Source: an uncultured Thermomicrobia bacterium (GTDB lineage: Bacteria; Chloroflexota; Chloroflexia; Thermomicrobiales; JALYUS01). From it: DNA of 64,000 nucleotides. Position numbers and translations under genes: made by a program. The stretch's first letter is position 1; every line of letters starts with the position of its first letter. The notes below the pieces were generated by a model that saw nothing but the letters and a program-made list of their open reading frames with translations, made no database searches and had not been told where the DNA came from. Positions 42,177 to 49,651 of this stretch are shown piece after piece. Where the stretch lies: NCBI GenBank assembly GCA_937968015.1, contig CALBSO010000050.1:1-64000 (forward strand), in the 5' to 3' direction.

Positions 42177-42749
42177 TCAATGTGCGGCGCTCTCAGGAGT
42201 GTTTGCCGACGCCCGCGAGAAGCGCCAGCGGGTCTGGCTGAACGTGCCCTTGCCGAAGCCGAACGCCGTCGTGGGCGCGACTTCGTACACGAGGGCGATG
42301 TTGCCGCTGTCACCGTGAAAGGCGCTTTCGCGCACGGTGTAGTGCCAGTCGTACTTCGCAGCGTACCGATCGGCCACGCGCCGGAGTCTGGCCTCGTCGC
42401 TCACCCGCATCGCTTCGCCTTCAACCGCCAGGTCGAGACCCTCATTGAGGGCGTTGCAGCCGGTCGTGAGGACGCAGTGCGCGTTGTGCGCGAGATTCTT
42501 CGCTTTGCGTTCACTGTCGCCCGTGCAGAAGTACAACGCGCCGTCGAGCCAGACGGAGAGCAGCGGCGTGACGTGTGGGCGTCCGTCCGGGCGTACCGTC
42601 GTTAGCCAGAACACTTCCGCCTTCTCGAGGCGCCCGCGCGCCTCCGCCCATGGTGTCGGGGTCGCATCATCGCTACTGAACTGCGGATGCAGCTCCGCCA
42701 CCGGATCCTTCACCGCCATCGCCTCTCTCTCGCCGTGGTCGCTCGTCAT
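42177..42749 (-). CDS. pyridoxamine 5'-phosphate oxidase family (FMN/F420 split-barrel) protein
   Basis: A 190-residue split-barrel protein. AEVFWLTTVRPDGRPHVTPLLSVWLDGALYFCTGD (seen as VFWLTTVRPDGRPHVTP and GALYFCTGD) and SERKAKNLAHNAHCVLTTG are the standard cofactor-binding strands of general stress or F420-dependent PNPOx-like proteins. The cofactor could be FMN or F420. ATG 42749 overlaps the stop of the small upstream ORF (ATGA) and has GAGAAAGG; a second ATG at 42719 follows GAGAGAGG. It may be the last gene of a four-gene unit starting at 43555. Confidence 0.85.
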   Translation of the reverse strand: MTSDHGEREAMAVKDPVAELHPQFSSDDATPTPWAEARGRLEKAEVFWLTTVRPDGRPHVTPLLSVWLDGALYFCTGDSERKAKNLAHNAHCVLTTGCNALNEGLDLAVEGEAMRVSDEARLRRVADRYAAKYDWHYTVRESAFHGDSGNIALVYEVAPTTAFGFGKGTFSQTRWRFSRASANTPESAAH

Positions 42750-43018
42750 CGCCTTTCTCTCACGCCAGTGCGCGCTTTCCCTCTCGTGTGGCTCCTGGAC
42801 TCGGCGGATTCGGTTTCTGCTGCTTGCGTGTCGCCCGCGTTCTTCCCGGTCGGTGCCCGGTCCTCATCCTGTATGTGAATATTCGCGCCCCTCCGCACGG
42901 CGCGCTTCCTCGTTACTTCGGAAGCTGGCATCCCAGTGGCCTGCTTCTTTCCGCGCGAACGCGATGCTTCCTTCTCGTCGGTATGCGGATTTCTGGATTG
43001 CTCGATCGACGATGCCAC
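42746..43018 (-). CDS. small charged, probably disordered protein
   Basis: 90 residues, about 40 percent charged (Lys/Arg/Glu/Asp) with many Ser, Thr and Ala and hardly any hydrophobic cluster, so probably disordered. The GTG start has GGAGGG nine bases upstream, and its TGA overlaps the ATG of the next gene (ATGA), both of which favour a real gene. No family recognised. Confidence 0.5.
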   Translation of the reverse strand: MASSIEQSRNPHTDEKEASRSRGKKQATGMPASEVTRKRAVRRGANIHIQDEDRAPTGKNAGDTQAAETESAESRSHTRGKARTGVRERR

Positions 43019-43068
43019 GGTGCTGCTCCCTCCGGAGAGTCGGTCGTCCCAGGTGCCCTGTGAGCGGC

Positions 43069-43191
43069 CTACCGGAGGACGATGAAGATGACCATGATGA
43101 CCGCCGCGATGATCGCGGCGATCCCGCCGAAGAGGAACGGGACGACCCCTATCGTCTTAGCCTCGGTGGCGACGATCATGCTTGTCGGCAT
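43069..43191 (-). CDS. 40-residue single-span membrane peptide
   Basis: A small ORF starting MPTSMIVATEAKTIG, then one strong hydrophobic helix of about 23 residues (PFLFGGIAAIIAAVIMVIFI) and ending VLR. AGGTGAT lies five bases before the ATG. It sits in line between the ribbon-helix-helix gene and the charged small ORF on the same strand. Too short for family assignment; a regulatory or stabilising membrane peptide is conceivable. Confidence 0.5.
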   Translation of the reverse strand: MPTSMIVATEAKTIGVVPFLFGGIAAIIAAVIMVIFIVLR

Positions 43192-43282
43192 GTCATCACC
43201 TGTGCGGGTTGGGGTGTTACCTGGCTGTCATTCGCCCCTTCGATCGGTTCTTCTCGTTGCTGCGTCGTGGATATTCCTTTGC

Positions 43283-43555
43283 TCAAGACGATCGCCATGC
43301 CCCGGAGGGGGTGAGGCACGCGATGGTGGTCGCGATCAGTGCCGCGAGGATGAGCAGTCCACCGGCGGTGAGGCCCGTCGCGACGAACCGGCGAACCACC
43401 ATGCTGATGCTGGTCCCCTCAGTGTCCGCCCGCGTCTCGAGGGCGGCGCGCTGGGCGTGAGTGACGGTGATCGTCAGGGGGACGACCGTGCGCCCGCGTG
43501 GCTTGGGGCCGGGGCGGCGTTTGGGCGGGGCGCGCCCGTCTAGTGTCGTGGCCAT
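43283..43555 (-). CDS. ribbon-helix-helix-like protein with C-terminal membrane anchor
   Basis: 90 residues. A basic N-terminus (PPKRRPGPKPRGR) leads into a ribbon-helix-helix-like unit: strand TVVPLTITVTH, helix AQRAALETRADTEG and helix TSISMVVRRFVATGL. A hydrophobic helix follows at about 65-85 (GGLLILAALIATTIACL). RHH proteins bind DNA as dimers and are common antitoxins; a membrane-anchored version is unusual. ATG 43555 follows GGAGGATC. It may head an operon of small genes down to 42177. A TATCAT -10 lies near 43700. Confidence 0.65.
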   Translation of the reverse strand: MATTLDGRAPPKRRPGPKPRGRTVVPLTITVTHAQRAALETRADTEGTSISMVVRRFVATGLTAGGLLILAALIATTIACLTPSGAWRSS

Positions 43556-43819
43556 GCGATCCTCCTCGCGTCCCATATGCGCGCGCTACATGCACGTCGG
43601 GCTGCGACCCAGAAGATTCTCGCATTGCCGCCGCCATCATCCGGCGCGGCCCACAATGTCGGGGATGTCGAGCGGGGGTCAAGAACTAGACACGATCATG
43701 ATACCACGATATTGCCCGTTAAGTGTTTTCCAGCAACCGAAACATTCATATTCGGCAGAATGTACAGATTTCTACAGATTCCCTCTGAGTATGACGTGAA
43801 CCCGTTCTGAACGCAGTTC

Positions 43820-44908
43820 TCACGCGACCGTCGAGGTAACAGTGCGGTCGGCATGGGCGTTGGCCTGCGCGAGTACGTCGAGTTCGTCCTGTTCCTCCAT
43901 CTCCAGCGGCACGCGCCCAGTGTGGATATCCCAGGCATAGGCGATCACGACGCGGAGCGCGGCGGCGAGTGGCAGCGAGAGGAGCGCCCCCGCGAAGCCG
44001 AGCAGTTTGCCGCCGACAATCAGCGACAGGAAGATCACCAGCGGCGGCAATGAGAGCGTCTCGCCGTAGATGCGCGGCACGAGAATATTGTTCTCCACCC
44101 ACACATAGACGACCATCGCAACGGCGACGATAATCCCTGCCTGCACGGAAACGGTCAGTGCGGCCAGCGACAGGGGCGCGACGATCACGATCACACCGAC
44201 AACGGGGATGATATCGCCCACGCCGGCGATCAGCGCGAGGGGTAATGGGTTCGGGACGCGCAGCACGAGGAGCAGCACGAATGCGAAGCCGGTGATGATC
44301 GCGGAGGTCAACACCTGTCCGCGGATGTAGCCGCCGACCACTTCCTGGAGCGTGGCGAGCATGTAGCGCGCGTGGTGGTGGTATTTGCGCGGCAGTTTGT
44401 CGTAGAGCAAATGGTCAATGCGGCGGGCATCGAGGATCAGGTAGGTCGTCACGATCACGACAGTCAGCGCGGCGACAAGGAAGCTGAGCGCCGCCGTGCT
44501 GGCGCCGAGGACATGCCTGGCAAGGTTGCCCGGCACCTTGAACTGATCCAACTGACCGCTGAACTGATCACCAAGCCCGTGCTGTTGCAGCAGATTCCGC
44601 AGTCGGTCCACCGTGTCTGGCAGGTTGGAGACGAGGGACGTAATCTGCGTAAAGAGCGCGGGTACGATGAGAAACCCCACGAGCGCAACCGCGGACGCGA
44701 TGATCAGCATGACGGTCAGGACGGCAATACCGCGCGGCAGTCCGGAGCTCTCGATCCGCTCGACGATCGGCTCGATCGCGGCCAGAAAGATGGCGCTGAC
44801 CAGCAGAAGGAGTACCACATCAAAGAGCGATTTCCAGATGATGTAGGCCGCGAGCACGACGAGTGCGAAGTACACGAGCGTCCGGAGCCGGAGATGGATC
44901 GTTACCAT
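43820..44908 (-). CDS. AI-2E family transporter (PerM/YtvI-type)
   Basis: A 362-residue membrane protein with about seven to eight helices. The central conserved block is LPRKYHHHARYMLATLQEVVGGYIRGQVLTSAIITG, followed by LALIAGVGDIIPVVGVIVIVAPLSL and NNILVPRIYGETLSLPPLVIFLSLIVGGKLLGFAGALLSLPLAAALRVV (key motifs GYIRGQ, IPVVG and PLVIF). The family includes AI-2 exporters and Na+/H+ antiporters. The C-terminal tail is acidic. ATG 44908 follows AGGAGG. It lies 137 bases downstream of the ATP-grasp gene on the same strand, with a heptamer repeat in the gap. Confidence 0.9.
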   Translation of the reverse strand: MVTIHLRLRTLVYFALVVLAAYIIWKSLFDVVLLLLVSAIFLAAIEPIVERIESSGLPRGIAVLTVMLIIASAVALVGFLIVPALFTQITSLVSNLPDTVDRLRNLLQQHGLGDQFSGQLDQFKVPGNLARHVLGASTAALSFLVAALTVVIVTTYLILDARRIDHLLYDKLPRKYHHHARYMLATLQEVVGGYIRGQVLTSAIITGFAFVLLLVLRVPNPLPLALIAGVGDIIPVVGVIVIVAPLSLAALTVSVQAGIIVAVAMVVYVWVENNILVPRIYGETLSLPPLVIFLSLIVGGKLLGFAGALLSLPLAAALRVVIAYAWDIHTGRVPLEMEEQDELDVLAQANAHADRTVTSTVA

Positions 44909-44980
44909 GCGGGTTCCTCCTGTATCACGCGGAGGTATTGTATCGCATGGAAGGAGAAGTGGTGTGTCAGAACCTCATGG

Positions 44981-45001
44981 CCCACGGTCCACGGTCCACG
45001 G
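44981..45001. repeat. heptamer array, (C/T)CCACGG units
   Basis: Three units CCCACGG, TCCACGG, TCCACGG between the ATP-grasp gene and the AI-2E transporter gene. Confidence 0.65.
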
Positions 45002-45045
45002 TCAAATCGGATTTCTCATCGTGACTGCACCGCTCGGCGCGCGGG

Positions 45046-46065
45046 TTAGGCGGTACTCCTCGCAAATTGCCGATTCGGCAGTCCCGCACGCCGCTCGATG
45101 GAGTCCACGAATCGCACAAAGGGGTCGAAGCCGACCAAACGGGGCGCGTCGGTTACGAAATTGGAGATCGGGTTGACATCGTAGAGATAGGTCGCGCCGT
45201 CCCGCTCGCTCTCCAGATACTCGACCCCGCCGATATCCACATGCGCGGCGCGGAAGATGCGCAACACGTCATCAATCACCCATCGCGGCGGTTCGGCAAC
45301 CTCGATGCGCTTCGGCGTCTTTGCGGGCGTTTCCACCGGACAGAACGCGAAATCATCCGCCGCTGACTGCGCGGACGATGCGGACGGTTCCGGGATCTGG
45401 CAGATGTCGGCGGGACAGAGATTGAAGCCCTCGTTCGGGTCGTTATAGATGCGGATGGCGTAGAGGAATGCATCGTCCAGCGCCTCGACGCGCACGATTG
45501 AGCCTCCTTTGGGCGGGTGGTATTCCTGCACAACCGCTGACTGATCAATACCGAAGATTGCATCGAGTTCGCCATTGATGAGCGCGGACTCCAGTTCGTC
45601 CGCCACCTCGAAACGGCGCATTAAGGCGCCGCTCCCGCCAATGTTCGGCTTGATGATCAGCGGGTAGACGAGTTGCCGCGCCGCATCCTTGATTTTGCTC
45701 GTGTGGTTGACGATGCGACTACGTGGATGCGGAATGCCAAGCCCGGCAAGGAGCGTCAACTGTCGCGCCTTCGATGTCTCCAATGCGAAGGGTTGCGTTC
45801 CATTAATCACCGGCACGCCAATCGCTTCGAGATACGCAAGGTACGATTGGGTCTGGAAAATCGCGCTCATATGGTCCCGCAGATACGATGATGGACTGAC
45901 CCGATTAACAACCAGTCCGTATGGCACTGTGGGAGCAGACGGATCAAAACTGTAGGCGTTCGCCAGAATCCGCTCGTACGGTAATTCGCGCCGATCCAGT
46001 TCCGCGAAGAGCGGTATGAACCACTCCGGATGCTCGTAGAGGATACCGATTGGCTTCGTGTCCAT
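45046..46065 (-). CDS. RimK-type ATP-grasp ligase
   Basis: A 339-residue ATP-grasp enzyme. The N-terminal domain starts IGILYEHPEWFIPLF. The ATP-grasp domain follows: ETSKARQLTLLAGLGIPHPRSR (central lysine), YPLIIKPNIGGSGALMRRF (P-loop-like glycine loop with K), VVQEYHPPKGGSIVRVEALDD, and the metal-binding end GGVEYLESERDGATYLYDVNPISNF with E and N ligands. Such ligases join a carboxylate to an amine (RimK, LysX, glutathione synthase) or crosslink side chains of ribosomal peptides (microviridin/graspetide maturases). AGGAGG precedes the ATG, and two small ORFs lie immediately upstream in the same operon, which suggests a peptide substrate. The actual substrate is unknown. Confidence 0.85.
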   Translation of the reverse strand: MDTKPIGILYEHPEWFIPLFAELDRRELPYERILANAYSFDPSAPTVPYGLVVNRVSPSSYLRDHMSAIFQTQSYLAYLEAIGVPVINGTQPFALETSKARQLTLLAGLGIPHPRSRIVNHTSKIKDAARQLVYPLIIKPNIGGSGALMRRFEVADELESALINGELDAIFGIDQSAVVQEYHPPKGGSIVRVEALDDAFLYAIRIYNDPNEGFNLCPADICQIPEPSASSAQSAADDFAFCPVETPAKTPKRIEVAEPPRWVIDDVLRIFRAAHVDIGGVEYLESERDGATYLYDVNPISNFVTDAPRLVGFDPFVRFVDSIERRAGLPNRQFARSTA

Positions 46066-46081
46066 GCTTCCTCCTATACAA

Positions 46082-46318
46082 TCACGCTGCCGTCACATCA
46101 TCAGATTGTCGGAATACCGATTGCCGCACCGGCTCGCTCGTACCGAGCAGCTGTTCCAGCATCGCCTCATGCGCTGACGGGCAGAGGGTCATCGCACAGA
46201 ATGGAAACGCGCCGCCGAACCAGGGGTGCGCGGCAACCGGCCAGCGATGCTCGTGAGATATGGACGGCTCCGGTTTCAGCGCCGCGCGCGGCGACTGCAT
46301 CAATCGCATGACGTTCAC
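46082..46318 (-). CDS. small ORF B of the ATP-grasp operon
   Basis: 78 residues. The start is a GTG that overlaps the stop of ORF A (GTGA), indicating translational coupling; it ends 16 bases before the ATP-grasp ATG. The middle has His, Trp, Phe and two Cys (HEHRWPVAAHPWFGGAFPFC, then AMTLCPSAHEAMLEQLL), and the C-terminus is Ser/Thr/Asp/Glu-rich (GTSEPVRQSVFRQSDDVT). No signal peptide or membrane helix. I recognise no family. It could be a peptide substrate, a recognition element or an accessory protein of the ligase. Confidence 0.6.
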   Translation of the reverse strand: MNVMRLMQSPRAALKPEPSISHEHRWPVAAHPWFGGAFPFCAMTLCPSAHEAMLEQLLGTSEPVRQSVFRQSDDVTAA

Positions 46319-46608
46319 CGGTTCGTGCCGTTGAAGAGCGCCGCGTCATCGCGCCCGGCCGCTCGCGGGGGACGCAAAGCGCGCTCATCTGGGCGGAACG
46401 AGTCGTCCTCAGAGTCGAAGCGTGTTTCGCTCCACGTCGCATACGCGAGTAGATGCTCCGGTTGCAGCGTGAAGGCCCACGCGGAGTTGCCGGGAAAGCC
46501 AAACCGCTCCCGCACGCGTGCGAATGAGGCACGCATCCTGGTGAGGCGCGTTTCTTTCGTCATCGCAATACGCTGCCGGATCGGTGTGGCGAGTGATGAC
46601 GTGCTCAT
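46315..46608 (-). CDS. small ORF A of the ATP-grasp operon, candidate precursor peptide
   Basis: 97 residues, starting MSTSSLATPIRQ. ATG 46608 follows GGAGGGG. The N-terminal half is basic and helical (RMRASFARVRERFGFPGN, then AWAFTLQPEHLLAYA), like a leader. The C-terminal part carries a dense cluster of hydroxyl and acidic residues (TWSETRFDSEDDSFRPDE), the kind of residues that ATP-grasp maturases join by ester or amide bonds. It overlaps ORF B by four bases. The precursor role is inference from operon structure and composition. Confidence 0.6.
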   Translation of the reverse strand: MSTSSLATPIRQRIAMTKETRLTRMRASFARVRERFGFPGNSAWAFTLQPEHLLAYATWSETRFDSEDDSFRPDERALRPPRAAGRDDAALFNGTNR

Positions 46609-46847
46609 GATTCTGCACCCCTCCATAGCTGTGGACAGCGGCCGCGTCAATACCGGCACGCTGCGAATCCCTCAATGAGAACATCACGCGGGAAAGCCCC
46701 GTATCGCCCGCCGAACACGGCTCAGGCGCGGCGCGCAGTACAGAGACATGAGATGAGCGAATTAGCGTTCGAAGGCGGTGGCACGCACGCGGAGATATCG
46801 CGTTTTGGTTGCGGCGAGAGATAGATGAGTATTTCACGTAACATAGT
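46609..46847. other. leader region of the ATP-grasp operon
   Basis: About 240 bases between the likely promoter near 46848 and ORF A. I see no riboswitch match, hairpin with U-run or repeat in it. Confidence 0.35.
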
Positions 46848-46878
46848 CGTCAATCGCATGACATGGTTGTATCATGCG
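46848..46878 (-). promoter_or_regulatory. -35 box and upstream dyad of the ATP-grasp operon
   Basis: TTGACG at 46853-46848 on the minus strand, with a poor -10 (TACTCA) 16 bases on. Just upstream a dyad CGCATGA (46855-46861) and TCATGCG (46872-46878) spans 24 bases. A regulator site is plausible. Confidence 0.4.
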
Positions 46879-46905
46879 ATTTCACCCATGTCAAGCAGAG
46901 AGATT

Positions 46906-46956
46906 GGCGTTTGGCCTGCGGGATTCGGAGGTTCCGTTCCTCGCAGGCCAAACGCC
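46906..46956 (-). terminator. 15-bp hairpin after the cupredoxin gene
   Basis: Perfect arms GGCGTTTGGCCTGCG and CGCAGGCCAAACGCC with a 21-base loop, starting 14 bases past the cupredoxin stop. Adjacent GAACCCT, GAACCGA words again have period 7. No U-run. Confidence 0.6.
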
Positions 46957-46970
46957 GAACCCTGAACCGA

Positions 46971-47474
46971 TCACTTCACCGTCAGCGTGCCTTTCATGCC
47001 AAGGAGATCGTGGCCGGGGATGTTGCAGCGATAGGTGTATGCGCCCGCCTTGAGGTCGAGCGTCAACGTCGCGGTTTTCCCCGGATCGAGCGTCGTTGGT
47101 GCGATGCCCTTCTCTTCTCCATTGATCAGCACACTGAAGTTATGTGGCGAGGGGCCCGTATTCTTGATGGTGAATGTCACCATCCCGGCGGTCACGGTGG
47201 ATTTATCCAGCGCGATCGCGAAGTCCTTCAGTTCGACGGCGATGGTGGTACCGCTCGCGGCGGGTGCGGCGGTCGTCGCGGCAACCGTGGCGACGGGCGC
47301 CGTTGGCGCGCTGGTTGTCGCCGCAATGGTTGGAGCAGTCGTCGCAGGCACGCTCGTCGCGGCGCGCGCCGATGATGCGGTCGTCGCGGTGGCGGTTGTG
47401 CTGCTCCCGCCGCACGCGGCCAGCGACGCGCAGAGCCCGAACACTCCGAGTGTGAGCAAGAGGCGGTGGCGCAT
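46971..47474 (-). CDS. cupredoxin-domain lipoprotein
   Basis: A 167-residue exported blue-copper-type protein. The lipobox is SLAAC with C21, followed by an Ala/Thr/Pro linker (22-75). The cupredoxin fold at 76-167 has type 1 copper ligands H111 (SPHNF), C150, H155 and M160 (YRCNIPGHDLLGM). It should carry electrons at the outer face of the membrane, with possible partners such as a copper oxidase or the Mo enzyme at 58.1 kb. ATG 47474 follows AAAGGGAAG; the frame extends upstream to 47531 without a good start. Confidence 0.9.
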   Translation of the reverse strand: MRHRLLLTLGVFGLCASLAACGGSSTTATATTASSARAATSVPATTAPTIAATTSAPTAPVATVAATTAAPAASGTTIAVELKDFAIALDKSTVTAGMVTFTIKNTGPSPHNFSVLINGEEKGIAPTTLDPGKTATLTLDLKAGAYTYRCNIPGHDLLGMKGTLTVK

Positions 47475-47569
47475 TGGTGCTTCCCTTTCCGTATATCGCA
47501 TGGTGATCGTGACTGCCGATGTGTCCCACACACTCTACGTACTACCGCGCGCAATGGATGCATAGGGAA

Positions 47570-47597
47570 GGAACGAGCCGTGAGGAACGAGGAATGA
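47570..47597. repeat. heptamer array, GGAA(C/T)GA units
   Basis: GGAACGA, GCCGTGA (diverged), GGAACGA, GGAATGA in the divergent region between the cupredoxin and DAO-type oxidase genes. Confidence 0.6.
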
Positions 47598-47728
47598 GGG
47601 ATCGCGCGGAGATCGTGTCGCGCGGTACAGATTCCCCGAATCGCACACCTCTCGCCCCGGCATTGCCGACGAGCGAGAGGCGTGCGAACATCGGCATGCG
47701 GAGAGGCGAGTGTAACACGGGAGGCGGG

Positions 47729-48934
47729 ATGACGAGCGGGGAACGGCGACCGGCAGCGGATATCGTCATCATCGGCGGCGGGGTAATGGGCTGCGCCATC
47801 GCCTATGAACTGGCGACGCGCGGCGTTGCCGTGACCGTCGTCGAGCAGCGGGAAGTCGCGGTGTCCGCCTCCGGTGCGTCGGCGGGCGGCGTCCGGCAGC
47901 AAGGACGAGACTTGCGCGAACTTCCGCTCGCGCTGAAGGCGATCCCCCGCTGGCCCGACCTCGCCGACCGCCTCGGCGCGGATGTCGAGTATCGGCGTGG
48001 CGGCCATCTGACGCTCATCGAGGACGAGGCAATCCTGCCTGCCTTCGCGGTGTCCATCACGCGGCAACAGGAGGCGGGACTGGACATCCGCCTCGTCGAG
48101 CCACGCGATCTCGAACAGATTATGCCGGGCGTCGCCCCAACCGTCGTCGCAGGCTCCTACACACCAGAGGATGGCCATGCCAACCCGATCCTGACAACCA
48201 AGGCCTTCGCGGACGCGGCGGTCCGGGCCGGGGCGCGCCTTCTCGAACGGACGGCGATGACGGGTTTCGCAAAAGATGCTACCGGCCGCATCATCGCGGT
48301 AGAGACGACCGCAGGGAGGCTTCCCTGCCGCTGGGCAATCAATGCGGCAGGCGCGTGGGCGGGCGAAGTCGCGCGGCTGGCGGGCACGGAGATTCCCCTG
48401 CGCCCTGCCTGTTACCAGATGCTCGTCACCGCCCCCGCGCCGCATCTCCTCGATCCGGTCGTCGGCTGCGTGGGGCGGCCGCTTTCGCTCAAACAAGTGC
48501 CGGAGGGCGGCTTCGTTGTTGGCGGCGGCTGGGCGGGCACGGTCCATCTCGACAATGGCCGGGCGGGCACGGTCGGCGCGCATATCGCCGGGAGTGCGGC
48601 CGCCTGCACCGGCATCCTGCCGCTCCTGCGGCAACTGCCGCTGCTGCGCGCGTGGAGCGGCATGGAGGGCGAGAGCCCGGACGGCATCCCGATGATCGGC
48701 CCCGCACCGGACGTACCCGGCCTCTTCCACTGCTGCGGCTTCACTGGCCACGGCTTCGCGATCTCGCCGGAGGTCGGCGCGGTCATTGGCGAATGGCTGG
48801 CAACCGGCACGCCGCCGTACGACATGCACCACTTCGACCCATCACGCTTTGCGGGCGGCGCTACCCCCGCCCGCGTCCTCCCAATGGGCACGGTTGACTT
48901 CACGCGTAATGAGGCGACACATCGCCCTGGCTGA
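47729..48934 (+). CDS. FAD-dependent oxidoreductase, glycine/D-amino acid oxidase (DAO) family
   Basis: A 401-residue flavoenzyme. ADIVIIGGGVMGCAIAYELATRG at about 8-30 binds ADP of FAD, ending in VVEQREVAVSASGASAGGVRQQ, where the acidic residue and SGAS region touch the ribose. WAINAAGAWAG and GFTGHGFAISPEVG near the C-terminus are typical of sarcosine oxidase beta/DadA-like enzymes. It oxidises a secondary amine or amino acid to an imine with O2 or another acceptor. ATG 47729 follows GGGAGGC. Eight bases later a small ORF follows. Confidence 0.9.
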   Translation: MTSGERRPAADIVIIGGGVMGCAIAYELATRGVAVTVVEQREVAVSASGASAGGVRQQGRDLRELPLALKAIPRWPDLADRLGADVEYRRGGHLTLIEDEAILPAFAVSITRQQEAGLDIRLVEPRDLEQIMPGVAPTVVAGSYTPEDGHANPILTTKAFADAAVRAGARLLERTAMTGFAKDATGRIIAVETTAGRLPCRWAINAAGAWAGEVARLAGTEIPLRPACYQMLVTAPAPHLLDPVVGCVGRPLSLKQVPEGGFVVGGGWAGTVHLDNGRAGTVGAHIAGSAAACTGILPLLRQLPLLRAWSGMEGESPDGIPMIGPAPDVPGLFHCCGFTGHGFAISPEVGAVIGEWLATGTPPYDMHHFDPSRFAGGATPARVLPMGTVDFTRNEATHRPG

Positions 48935-48942
48935 GGATCGCC

Positions 48943-49239
48943 ATGCGAGACCGCGCGATTCCTGCTATCATTGCGCGTGTGAAATCGCAGTGGAGCGCAT
49001 TGGGGAGCGGAAAAAAGATGGCAGTGGCGGACGGCACCGGGCAACTCGACAAGGCGATTAAACAGACCGTCAAAATCTTCAAGGCGGCGAGCGCGATGCA
49101 AGTCTGGACATGGTCCATGAACCGCGAAGGCGACCTGCTGACCATCGAGAGCCGCCTCGACGAACTGGCGCGGGCAGGGATGCTTCACCGCATAGACAAT
49201 TCATTTCCACCCGCGTACAAGATGGGGCGCTGGAAGTAG
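48943..49239 (+). CDS. small protein of unknown function
   Basis: 98 residues from 48943 (ribosome site GAGGA), or 73 from an ATG at 49018 that has its own TATCAT -10 near 48968. The conserved-looking part is AIKQTVKIFKAASAMQVWTW followed by DLLTIESRLDELARAGMLHRID, mostly helical. The UAG stop (49237-49239) is made by the first unit of a heptamer array, so the natural C-terminus may have been cut by the repeat. No family recognised. Confidence 0.55.
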   Translation: MRDRAIPAIIARVKSQWSALGSGKKMAVADGTGQLDKAIKQTVKIFKAASAMQVWTWSMNREGDLLTIESRLDELARAGMLHRIDNSFPPAYKMGRWK

Positions 49240-49263
49240 CGAGTAGCGAGTAACGAGTAACGA
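49236..49263. repeat. heptamer array, GTA(G/A)CGA units
   Basis: GTAGCGA, GTAGCGA, GTAACGA, GTAACGA. The same unit as in the bidirectional terminator at 13081-13131, 36 kb away. Confidence 0.75.
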
Positions 49264-49330
49264 GGGAGAAAGAAGGTCGGGTATCGGCCCGCATTCTCAC
49301 TCGCACGTTTTTGCGTTATAGGGAGAGGCA

Positions 49331-49567
49331 ATGACTGAGCAAGCGCAAGCGTTCACCGAGGAGACCTTCGGGAAATGCCCGGAGTGCGAAGCGGCGATGC
49401 AGGTCGCGGGGCAGGACGCGATGAGTGCGGTGGACCCGAAGCGGATCATCGGGGAGTCGAAAGCGCTGCAACGCCAGTCCGACAATAGCCGCTTTGCCAC
49501 CCGTCTCCGCTGCGAAAACGGCCATCAGTGGTGGGTGCTGACCGAGGACCTGCGCGCGGCGGGATAG
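49331..49567 (+). CDS. small zinc-ribbon-like protein
   Basis: 78 residues with C16-P-E-C19 (GKCPECEAAM) and a second pair C61 and H65 (LRCENGHQWWVL), which could bind one zinc ion. GGGAGAG precedes the ATG and a TTATAG box lies at 49316-49321. It may bind nucleic acid or protein; no family recognised. Confidence 0.6.
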   Translation: MTEQAQAFTEETFGKCPECEAAMQVAGQDAMSAVDPKRIIGESKALQRQSDNSRFATRLRCENGHQWWVLTEDLRAAG

Positions 49568-49651
49568 GGAATTTTCGTTCGAGAGCGCACAAGCCCCATC
49601 CGTCGGGGTAATAGGGGAGGATCTCGGCTCCTTCCCCACGAAGGGAGGGGT

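Noticed and set aside
43082..43543. 153-codon plus-strand frame across the small-gene cluster
   Set aside because: No ribosome site or motif; the minus-strand small ORFs have start signals and ordered spacing.
46409..46837. 142-codon minus-strand frame upstream of the ATP-grasp operon
   Set aside because: It overlaps ORF A in another frame, has no ribosome site, and its composition is Arg/Ser/His-rich without structure.
47228..48832. 534-codon frame antisense to the DAO-family gene and spanning the cupredoxin gene
   Set aside because: Arg-rich, no motif, covers two well-supported genes on other frames.
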